Assembly: GCA_041485125.1 (NCBI GenBank)
Contig: JBGPIT010000128.1
Span: 1 to 11,824, forward strand
DNA length: 11,824 nt
Direction of reading: 5' to 3'
From: JBGPIT01 sp041485125
GTDB taxonomy: Bacteria > Desulfobacterota > Binatia > UTPRO1
Positions 1 through 5,580 of the stretch are shown here, one piece after another. Within the stretch, counting starts at the first letter, position 1, and each line of letters opens with the position of its first letter. Under the pieces are notes generated by a model. The model saw nothing but the letters and a program-made list of their open reading frames with translations. It was not told the DNA's origin and did not search any database. A program made the translations under genes and the position numbers.

Positions 1-122
1 ACGAGGTCGAGCTCGGCATCACGATTCCACCGCGCGTTCGCGACGGCACGGTGCTCGAGGTGCCGATCGCCGTCCGCGCTCTTCGCGCCGTCCAACTGCG
101 GGCGCTGGTCCGCGTCGCCTGA
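1..122 (+). CDS. 3' end of a probable DnaJ-type chaperone protein (partial)
   Basis: This is an open frame that enters from the left edge (first full codon at base 3) and stops at TGA 120-122, leaving about 39 residues. The stretch around 'ITIPPRVRDGTVLEVP' followed by a short beta-like tail resembles the last C-terminal beta domain of DnaJ/CbpA-type co-chaperones, in which a 'PPGxRDGT' loop is common. That domain binds unfolded client peptides. No J domain is visible because the gene begins outside the window, so the family call rests on one short motif and stays tentative. Codon use is GC-rich, like the main chromosome. The next gene starts 92 bases downstream behind its own palindrome, so it is probably a separate unit. 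Confidence 0.45.
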   Translation, partial: EVELGITIPPRVRDGTVLEVPIAVRALRAVQLRALVRVA

Positions 123-132
123 CGCCTGAGAA

Positions 133-148
133 GATCTCCCGGGAGATC
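133..148. promoter_or_regulatory. Perfect 16-bp palindrome, possible antitoxin operator
   Basis: GATCTCCCGGGAGATC reads identically on both strands (8 + 8 bases, no spacer). It lies 66 bases before the antitoxin ATG at 215 and just upstream of a TTGACG hexamer (154-159) that could be a -35 box, with CATCAT at 178-183 as a weak -10. Phd/YefM antitoxins usually repress their own operon by binding short palindromes at the promoter, so this is a natural operator candidate. The palindrome is seen directly; its role is inferred. Confidence 0.45.
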
Positions 149-203
149 CGATGTTGACGTCAGCAGCCGCCTCCTGGCATCATGACATTTACTGCGAATT
201 TAC

Positions 204-209
204 AGGAGG
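204..209 (+). promoter_or_regulatory. Ribosome binding site deciding the antitoxin start
   Basis: AGGAGG at 204-209 sits five bases before ATG 215. It supports that ATG over the in-frame upstream ATG at 182, which has no such site and would add 11 residues absent from the family. Confidence 0.8.
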
Positions 210-214
210 CAGCC

Positions 215-514
215 ATGGTTCAGCTTACGAACATTCATTCGCTGAGTGATTTCCAGCGCAATACGAAAGAGCACCTGAAGCGCCTGAAGCGGTCGGGGGA
301 CCCCGAGGTGCTGACCGTGAATGGGAAAGCCGAACTGGTCGTGCAGGATGCGCGCTCCTATCAGAAGCTGCTCAACCAGGCGGCGGAAGCCGAGGCGGTC
401 GAGGTTCTGAAGCGGCGGCTGAAGGCGGTGGCGCGGGGGGCGAAGAGCCGACCGCTGGAGGATGTCCTCGAGGACCTTGGCCGGAAGTATGAGAGTCCGC
501 GGAAGCGGGCGTGA
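215..514 (+). CDS. Type II toxin-antitoxin antitoxin, Phd/YefM family
   Basis: The product is 99 residues, the usual size for a Phd/YefM antitoxin. The N-terminal half carries the family pattern: 'SLSDFQRNT' (residues 9-17), 'PEVLTVNGKAELVVQD' (30-45) and a following 'YQKLL'. This half folds as a dimeric DNA-binding domain that represses the operon. The charged, helical C-terminal part (about residues 55-99) is where the partner toxin would bind. The ATG at 215 is chosen because of the AGGAGG five bases upstream. The stop codon overlaps the GTG start of the toxin gene (GTGA, 511-514), the normal translational coupling of such pairs. The partner toxin is frameshifted, so this antitoxin may be an orphan or may serve against related toxins elsewhere. 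Family assignment is firm; present function is inferred. Confidence 0.88.
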   Translation: MVQLTNIHSLSDFQRNTKEHLKRLKRSGDPEVLTVNGKAELVVQDARSYQKLLNQAAEAEAVEVLKRRLKAVARGAKSRPLEDVLEDLGRKYESPRKRA

Positions 515-818
515 AGTATGACGTCGTCATCCTCTCCGAGGCAGAGGAAGAGCTTGACGAGGCTACCACTTTATCCGCGATGACTTCCCGGGCCGGGCGG
601 CGCAATGGCGCCGGATGCTCCTCGAGAAAGCGCGAAGTCTCACGACACTCCCCGAGCGGTGTCCGGTGGCCCCTGAGAGCGCCGTGCTCGGGATCGAGGT
701 CCGTCACCTCGTCGTAGGCAGCTACCGCGTCCTCTTCATCATCCGCCAGCACACGGTCACCGTCCTTCACATCCGACACGCGGCACGCCGACGGGTGACC
801 GAGGAAGACTCGAGATGA
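511..818 (+). pseudogene. RelE/ParE-family toxin, frameshifted
   Basis: Translation from GTG 511 gives 'MKYDVVILSEAEEELDEA', a typical RelE/ParE N-terminus, and then turns to nonsense after codon 562-564. The -1 frame continues the family perfectly from base 564 ('YHFIRDDFPGRAAQWRRM', later 'GIEVRHLVVGSYRVLFIIR' and 'VTVLHIRHAARR') to TGA 816-818. One lost base near 561-564 therefore explains the break, and the repaired protein would be about 102 residues, the usual size. RelE/ParE toxins cleave mRNA at the ribosome or poison DNA gyrase. The C-terminal half, which carries most conserved residues, is intact but can only be reached by frameshifting. No slippery heptamer (X XXY YYZ) lies at the break, so mutation or a sequencing error is more likely than programmed frameshifting. 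The gene overlaps the antitoxin by GTGA. Confidence 0.82.
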
Positions 819-953
819 CGACCGGCGCCACGGGTTCTCGCGTGCCGCAGGCACCGTCGATCACCGCGAGCTATGCGTCGCCCACGTCGCGCGTGTCGGC
901 GAGGTCGGGGTTGGTCGAGGAGGCGGCGCGGTTTTCCGAGCGGATGATTTCGC

Positions 954-959
954 TATAGT
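954..959 (+). promoter_or_regulatory. Candidate -10 box for a leaderless transcript
   Basis: TATAGT matches five of six bases of the TATAAT consensus in otherwise very GC-rich DNA. It lies seven bases before GTG 967, so transcription would begin at or next to the start codon. That spacing is the signature of leaderless mRNAs in several high-GC phyla. A weak -35-like TTTTCC is at 932-937 (16-base spacer). No Shine-Dalgarno precedes the GTG. The hexamer is seen; the promoter role is inferred. Confidence 0.4.
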
Positions 960-966
960 TGCCGGC

Positions 967-1725
967 GTGATCGCTCCGCATCGCCGACGTCTCACGCCCT
1001 TGGCCGGGCAATGCGCGACGACGTCCGGCTCGGATCCATCGGTCGCTGTTCTGATCGCCGCCGCGGCAACGCTCGTGGGCAGCATCGCGCTCGTCGTCGT
1101 CATCGCTCGGCGCGTCGGCGCCGCGGTCGACGGCGCGGCGGACCTCGCCGTCGCGCTCGCGGCCGGGGTCGCGGGAATTCTCGCTGCCGACTTCGCCTCG
1201 GGCGTCGTGCACTGGGCGTGCGACACGTTCTTCGTCGAGGACACGCCGGTCATCGGACCGGCCTTGATCGCGCCCTTCCGCGAGCACCACCGCGACCCGC
1301 TCGCGATGACCCACCGCACCTTTCTCGACGTGAACAGCTCGAACTGGTTCGCGATGCTGCCGATCCTCGCCTGGGTCGCGTGGCGCGACGTCGCGCTCGC
1401 CGGCGCATCGCCGGCGCTCTTCTGGCACGGCTTCCTCCTCACCTTCGCGCCGGCGACGCTGCTCACGAACCAGTTCCATCAGTGGGCGCACACGCCGGAG
1501 CCGCCGAGGCTCGTGCGCTGGTTGCAACGCGCGCGGCTGGTGCTCTCGCCGGAGACGCACGCGCGGCACCACGCCGTCGGGCACGGCAGCGCGTACTGCG
1601 TGACCGGCGGCTGGCTGAACCCGCCGCTCGATCGCGTCGACTTCTTCGGCCGGGTCGAGCGCGGCATTCGGGCGTGTCGCCGGACGACGGCGCGGGCCGG
1701 CCGCAGTGAGCGCGCGACGAGGTGA
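967..1725 (+). CDS. CarF/TMEM189 (Kua)-family lipid desaturase
   Basis: This 252-residue membrane protein has the histidine pattern of the TMEM189/Kua/CarF family: 'VVHWACD' (His82), 'FREHHRDP' (His107, His108), His116, 'NQFHQWAH' (His171, His175) and 'HARHHAVGH' (His198, 201, 202, 206), then 'GWLNPPLDR' near residue 214. These histidines hold a di-iron centre. Known members are CarF of Myxococcus and animal PEDS1, which make the vinyl-ether bond of plasmalogens, and plant FAD4, which desaturates phosphatidylglycerol. Hydrophobic segments lie near residues 26-46, 60-80, 125-140 and 150-168. The GTG at 967 is the first usable start and may be leaderless. The gene overlaps the next one by GTGA (1722-1725). 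Family assignment is strong. Which lipid is desaturated cannot be told from sequence, and no ether-lipid synthesis gene is in the window. Confidence 0.85.
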   Translation: MIAPHRRRLTPLAGQCATTSGSDPSVAVLIAAAATLVGSIALVVVIARRVGAAVDGAADLAVALAAGVAGILAADFASGVVHWACDTFFVEDTPVIGPALIAPFREHHRDPLAMTHRTFLDVNSSNWFAMLPILAWVAWRDVALAGASPALFWHGFLLTFAPATLLTNQFHQWAHTPEPPRLVRWLQRARLVLSPETHARHHAVGHGSAYCVTGGWLNPPLDRVDFFGRVERGIRACRRTTARAGRSERATR

Positions 1726-2486
1726 GCTTCGCGACCTGGCAGGAGCTCTACGCGAGCGACGTGCAGTCGCTCTACGCGCTCTGCGTCGTTCCCCTCCTCT
1801 TCTTGGTGTTCCTGCTCGTCGGCGCGCGACGACGGCAGGGTCGCACCGGCGTCGAGCCGCGCGCGGCAGTGTTCCTCCGCGCCTACGCGCTCGTCTTCAC
1901 GCTCGAGACCATGCTCGACCCGCTCGCCGGCGGTCCGGTGCTGCGTTGGCTCGGGCTCGCCGACCGTCCGGTCGTGACGGTCGTCGGCTTCTTCTTCGTT
2001 CTGCTCGGCGACTTCCGCGTCTTCGTCCTGATCTTCGAGCTCGCGGCGATCGACGCCGGCCGCACGATCGGCGCCGCGCTCGTCGAGGCGGCGGCGTGGA
2101 CCTTCGTCGTCCCCGTCGTCACGCTGGTCGCGCATCGGACGCTCACGGCGCTCCGCGGTGAGCAACCCGGACAGGCTCTCTGGCTGATCTACGAGCTCGG
2201 ATTTCTCGTGATGGCGCTCGTGCTGCGCGAGCGCGTCGTGCCGGCGCGGGTGCCGCGGTCGCCGCTGCGCGCCTATCTCCGCGCGGTGCTGGCGTACGTC
2301 GCGCTGTACTACGGCCTCTGGGCCGCCGCCGACGTCCTCATCCTCGCGACCGGTGCCGACGCGGCGTGGGCGCTCCGCATCGTCCCGAACCAGCTCTACT
2401 ACGCGCTCTACGTGCCCTTCGTGTACGTGCTCGCGTTCTCGCGCCGGTACGCCGCGACGAGGAGCTCCACCCAACCGTCGAGATAG
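1722..2486 (+). CDS. Seven-helix integral membrane protein, function unknown
   Basis: The product is 254 residues and strongly hydrophobic, with about seven predicted membrane spans near residues 17-34, 50-66, 84-108, 117-138, 151-168, 186-208 and 222-240. Polar residues inside spans ('LLGDFRVFVL', residues 94-103, and 'ALYYGLW', 194-200) hint at a transport, sensing or catalytic site, but I recognise no family motif. It begins with GTG 1722 inside the stop of the desaturase gene (GTGA overlap), so the two are translationally coupled and probably act in the same membrane process. The last 79 bases overlap the 3' end of the creatininase-containing gene on the other strand, which is unusual. 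The open frame and its codon bias are convincing as a gene. A role in lipid handling is only inferred from the neighbour. Confidence 0.75.
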   Translation: MSFATWQELYASDVQSLYALCVVPLLFLVFLLVGARRRQGRTGVEPRAAVFLRAYALVFTLETMLDPLAGGPVLRWLGLADRPVVTVVGFFFVLLGDFRVFVLIFELAAIDAGRTIGAALVEAAAWTFVVPVVTLVAHRTLTALRGEQPGQALWLIYELGFLVMALVLRERVVPARVPRSPLRAYLRAVLAYVALYYGLWAAADVLILATGADAAWALRIVPNQLYYALYVPFVYVLAFSRRYAATRSSTQPSR

Positions 2487-4405
2487 TGCGCGGCGCGCTC
2501 GGCCGACGCCGAACGCGGATCACCGACGACGCCGCTCGGCGCGTTGGCTCGCAGGCTCGGATAGAAAAGTGCCTGCGGATCGGCGTGCGCGCCGACGAGC
2601 CCCGCGTCGATGCGGTCGTCGCGTACCGATTGCGGACGGATCGCGCGCATGATCGAGGTCTCGAATTCCCCGGCGTGATGTCCCGACGCGTCCGCGCTCA
2701 CCCCGTGCTCGCCGCTCAGCCGGTGAAAGCACGCCGTCAGCGCCGCAAGATCGGTGTACGCGATCACGCGCATCGGCGCCGCCGCCGCACGCAACGCCGA
2801 CAACGCATCGGCGAGCGCCGCGTAGTTCCCCCCATGCGCCGAGAAGATGAACGCCGCCTCGAACCCGTGCCCTCGCAGCGAGAGCAGTACGTCGCCGAGC
2901 ACAGCACGCAACGTGTCCGCACGCAGGTCGAGCGTCCCCGGAAACGCCGCGTGCTCGGACGAGCATCCGATCGGCACCGTCGGACACCGAATCGCCTCCG
3001 GCACGCGCGCGCAGAACCGCGCTGCGAGCTCGTCCGCGATCCACGTGTCCGTACCGTAGGGCAAGTGCGGCCCGTGCTGCTCGGTCGAGCCCAGCGGAAT
3101 CACTGCGGTCAGCGGGCCGAGCGCAAGCAGTCCCGCGAGCTCCGGCCAAGTAAGCGCGTCGAGCCGCGAGACGCGCTCCGAGTAGTGCGCCCCAGCTCGC
3201 GCCGGTACTTCGGCGGTGCTCACGGGTGCGACGCGCGCACGGGGTGGCGAGGGGCGCGTCAGGGCGCTTCGCCCTGCGCGCCAGGAGTCACCTCGTGCGC
3301 GCGTCGCACCCGAGCGCTGACCTCGGACGTCTTCCGGCAACGACCCAAGGTCGTAGAGCTCGCGATCGCGACCGCGGCCCGGCCAGTTGATCTGGTCGAC
3401 CTCGCGCGCCGCGATGAAGCGCAGCATCAGTGAGTTCACCAGGGCCTCGTGGTCGATGATGGCGAGCGCACCCGGCAGCGTCGCCGCGAGCCGAAGCACA
3501 GTGTGGCGCTCCGGATCGAGCGCGCGCTCGATCCGCGCCAGCAGCTCGGCGTCGTACGATGCGTCGGGGCGCGCAAGGGCGATCAATGTCATCGGGCCGG
3601 TGTGGGCGTGCTGCAGCGGACCGTGCGCGACGTCAAGGAGGTCCCATACGGGCGGCGCCGGCAACAGCATGCCTTCTAGGAATTTGTAGCGGAGGTTCTC
3701 GACGAGCTCGCCGTACACGCCGCTCGTGAGGAGGGAGACGCCGGTGCTGAGGCACGTGACGTCGAAGTTGCCGAGCGCTGAGTCGAGCCGCGCAGGCGCG
3801 GTCTCGAGCGATGAGCAGAGGGCGTCGACGTCCACGGTCGGCATCGCGTCCGGCGCGATCGCCGACGCGAGGTACAAGGCGGCGACGTGGCCCGCGACGG
3901 GACCGACGACGCGGACGAGCGTCTCGTACTCGTTCTCGCCGGCGGGGAACGGGACGATCGTGACGCCGGCCGATCGGAGCTCGGCGAGGAGCGACGCCTT
4001 GTCGGCATCGCCGGCGGCGCGTGCGCCCTCCTCGGTCGCGGCGGTAAGCAAAACAACGCGACGCCACGAGGGATGATCCGCGAGAGCGAGGCGAGCGTTC
4101 GGTGAGAGCCCTTGCGAGACGACGATCAGCACCGCGTCGCCGGAGTCATGCGGCGGGCCCTGGATGAACCCGCTCAATGGGACGACCCGCGCGTCGAGAC
4201 CGGCGGCGTCGCGGAGGAGGTACGCGAGATAACGGGCGTGGGCCGCGGAGCTGCCGACGCCGGTCAGGACGAAGCGCGCGTCGCGCGGCAGCGGCGGCTC
4301 CGGCGGATGCAAGCGCGCGACGCCGTCACGCAGCAACCCGGGCAACGCACGGATCCGCGCCTCGAGCGAACGGTGCCCCGCGCGCCAATCGCTCGCCGTG
4401 GTCAC
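2408..4405 (-). CDS. SIS-domain / creatininase-family fusion protein
   Basis: The single open frame encodes 665 residues. Residues about 10-355 form a GlmS-like double SIS domain, with phosphosugar-binding loops 'GVGSSAAHARY' (49-59) and 'VVSQGLSPNARLAL' (95-108), and 'VAHGPLQHA' (259-267) matching the 'HGPL' of glucosamine-6-phosphate synthase. Residues about 410-655 form a creatininase-family amidohydrolase with the metal ligands in place: 'STEQHGPHLPYGTD' (Glu442, His444, Asp453), 'SAHGGN' (His524) and 'HAGEFETS' (Glu580). Related enzymes include creatininase, ArfB and MftE. The linker, residues 356-408, is low-complexity Arg/Ala/Pro-rich and spans a hairpin. GTG 4405 overlaps the stop of the GTP cyclohydrolase gene by GTGA. 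An internal GTG at 3223 (residue 395) could start a separate 271-residue creatininase. The domains are firm; the substrate is unknown. Confidence 0.8.
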   Translation of the reverse strand: MTTASDWRAGHRSLEARIRALPGLLRDGVARLHPPEPPLPRDARFVLTGVGSSAAHARYLAYLLRDAAGLDARVVPLSGFIQGPPHDSGDAVLIVVSQGLSPNARLALADHPSWRRVVLLTAATEEGARAAGDADKASLLAELRSAGVTIVPFPAGENEYETLVRVVGPVAGHVAALYLASAIAPDAMPTVDVDALCSSLETAPARLDSALGNFDVTCLSTGVSLLTSGVYGELVENLRYKFLEGMLLPAPPVWDLLDVAHGPLQHAHTGPMTLIALARPDASYDAELLARIERALDPERHTVLRLAATLPGALAIIDHEALVNSLMLRFIAAREVDQINWPGRGRDRELYDLGSLPEDVRGQRSGATRARGDSWRAGRSALTRPSPPRARVAPVSTAEVPARAGAHYSERVSRLDALTWPELAGLLALGPLTAVIPLGSTEQHGPHLPYGTDTWIADELAARFCARVPEAIRCPTVPIGCSSEHAAFPGTLDLRADTLRAVLGDVLLSLRGHGFEAAFIFSAHGGNYAALADALSALRAAAAPMRVIAYTDLAALTACFHRLSGEHGVSADASGHHAGEFETSIMRAIRPQSVRDDRIDAGLVGAHADPQALFYPSLRANAPSGVVGDPRSASAERAAHYLDGWVELLVAAYRRENASTYTKGT
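3221..3223 (-). other. Possible internal start for a free-standing creatininase
   Basis: GTG at 3223-3221, followed by A, makes the same GTGA context used at every other junction of this operon. Initiation here would give a 271-residue protein beginning 'MSTAEVPARAG', close to the usual creatininase length. The TGA it overlaps lies in a different frame from the SIS domain, so the upstream gene does not stop here as the sequence stands. No clear Shine-Dalgarno precedes it. Confidence 0.35.
3253..3282. repeat. Strong inverted repeat inside the SIS-creatininase linker
   Basis: On the + strand GGCGCG-T-CAGGGCG is followed by CTT and then CGCCCTG-CGCGCC. This makes a 13-bp stem with one bulged T (3259) and a three-base loop. 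No T-run follows on either strand, so it is not a standard intrinsic terminator. It resembles the small palindromes usually found between genes (REP-like units), yet it lies inside an open frame. Confidence 0.6.
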
Positions 4406-5580
4406 GGGTCCGACAAGAATGTCGCGGGCTCGGTCGCGACGCCGAAACGCTCGAGCGCCGCGCTGACGTCCACCGTCGCAGGGGATCGCGGTGCATCGAC
4501 GAGCGGCCGGCACCTCGGCCCGACGTGCCGCGCCAGGAGCCAGACCACGCGTTCGTCGACCTCGGCGCTCTCGTCGACGAAGACGACGGCGCCCGCGCCG
4601 TTCCGGACGATCGCGCGGACGGTCGCCTGCCACGCGGGTTTGTGAACGCCACCGCCGCGGAGCGGGAAGCGATCGAGAAGCGACTCGCGCTGGACGCGCG
4701 CGAGCGGCACCGCCGCCGCGCTCCGGGGATAGCTCACGACGACGCGCTCGCGGCTCTGCTGCACGTCGAAGTACGCGTGTAGCCAGAACCAATGCGGACC
4801 GTCGGCGGCCCGCGCCGGCACGCCCACGCGGAGGAGGATCGGCACCAGGTACGAGGCGACGTGGATCAAGCTCGGCACGCCGGGCAGCGCGTAGGGCTCG
4901 AAGTACTCGACGCGCTCCGGCAGCTCGGCCGCGCGCGCGCTGGCGCTCCCCCCGTTCAGGACGTGGCCCGAGTCGAGCTTCGCCGCGAGGTACTGGACGT
5001 TGAACGGCGACGCCGCGTGCTGGAGCGCGACCGTCCCCGCGATCGCCACGCCCTCGGTCGCGATCGCGGCGAGCTTGTCGGGATTGTTGGTGAGGACTCG
5101 GAGGGGCGCCGTGATGCCGAGCAGATCGCGGAGCGCGGCGACCTCGTCGTAGACGCGATGGTCCTTGCCGAGGCCCATGCGCTCGTAGGCCTCGAAGGTC
5201 GTGAGCGTGTTGCCGCTCGCCTGCACGATCATCCGGTCGCGGACCTTGGCGGTGAAGCCGGCCCCGCGTCCTTCTTGCGAGAGATAGAAGACGATGCCGC
5301 GCCCGGCGCGCGCGATGTGACCGAGGGCGGCATCGAGCTGCTCGGCGCAATCGCAGTCACCGCTGCCGTAGCTCTCGCTGGTGATGCACGACGAGTGCAC
5401 GCGCGCCAGGAGCGGCGCCGGTGAGCGGAGGTCGCCCTGCGAGACGGCGAGGACGAGGTTCCGCGTGAAGAGGTTCTGGCAGAGGTCGACGGTGAAATCG
5501 CCGTGCACGGTCGGCAGCGTCGACGTACCGAGGTGCAGCAGCAGGCCGTGCACGCGATGCGGTGTCGCCGTCGTGCTCAC
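4402..5580 (-). CDS. GTP cyclohydrolase II (RibA-type) with extra C-terminal domain
   Basis: The 392-residue protein has a RibA domain at about residues 12-208. 'RVHSSCITSESYGSGDCDC' (60-78) supplies the three zinc cysteines, Cys65, Cys76 and Cys78. 'GRGIVFYLSQEGR' (93-105) keeps the catalytic-region Tyr99 but has Leu-Ser where E. coli RibA has His-Arg. 'KDHR' (139-142) preserves the Asp/Arg pair (Asp140, Arg142), and 'LTNNPDK' (163-169) is the conserved substrate loop. RibA opens GTP to a diamino-ribosylaminopyrimidinone, the first step to riboflavin and deazaflavins. Stand-alone RibA is about 200 residues. Here about 180 more (210-392) form a domain I do not recognise, with 'GPHWFWLHAYFDV' near 261-273. 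The GTG start at 5580 overlaps the cytochrome stop, and the stop overlaps the SIS gene start, both by GTGA. No other riboflavin gene is present, which argues for a specialised pathway. Confidence 0.85.
   Translation of the reverse strand: MSTTATPHRVHGLLLHLGTSTLPTVHGDFTVDLCQNLFTRNLVLAVSQGDLRSPAPLLARVHSSCITSESYGSGDCDCAEQLDAALGHIARAGRGIVFYLSQEGRGAGFTAKVRDRMIVQASGNTLTTFEAYERMGLGKDHRVYDEVAALRDLLGITAPLRVLTNNPDKLAAIATEGVAIAGTVALQHAASPFNVQYLAAKLDSGHVLNGGSASARAAELPERVEYFEPYALPGVPSLIHVASYLVPILLRVGVPARAADGPHWFWLHAYFDVQQSRERVVVSYPRSAAAVPLARVQRESLLDRFPLRGGGVHKPAWQATVRAIVRNGAGAVVFVDESAEVDERVVWLLARHVGPRCRPLVDAPRSPATVDVSAALERFGVATEPATFLSDP

Noticed and set aside
555..575. Programmed ribosomal frameshifting in the toxin gene
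   Set aside because: The shift would have to be -1 at 564, but there is no slippery X XXY YYZ heptamer; a lost base explains the break more simply.
1479..2474. Long open frame on the minus strand opposite the desaturase and membrane protein
   Set aside because: Its product is mostly Arg, Glu, Asp and Gly without any domain, as expected for the antisense of GC-rich genes; the + strand frames carry clear membrane spans and histidine motifs.
2408..3223. Creatininase domain as MftE of a mycofactocin cluster
   Set aside because: No mycofactocin precursor peptide, radical SAM protein or MftB-like gene is present, so only the family, not the pathway, can be claimed.
3253..3282. Intrinsic terminator
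   Set aside because: The stem is strong but no T-run follows on either strand, and the frame reads through it.
2366..3433. Long + strand open frame opposite the creatininase domain
   Set aside because: Arg-rich, no motif; the minus strand has all creatininase metal ligands.
4406..5350. Extension of the SIS/creatininase frame upstream of 4405
   Set aside because: The upstream part is an Arg-rich shadow of the GTP cyclohydrolase gene; GTG 4405 fits the GTGA coupling seen at the other junctions.
2408..5580. Creatininase as ArfB-type deformylase acting after the cyclohydrolase
   Set aside because: Attractive, but the cyclohydrolase keeps Tyr99, which predicts that it removes formate itself; kept only as one possibility.
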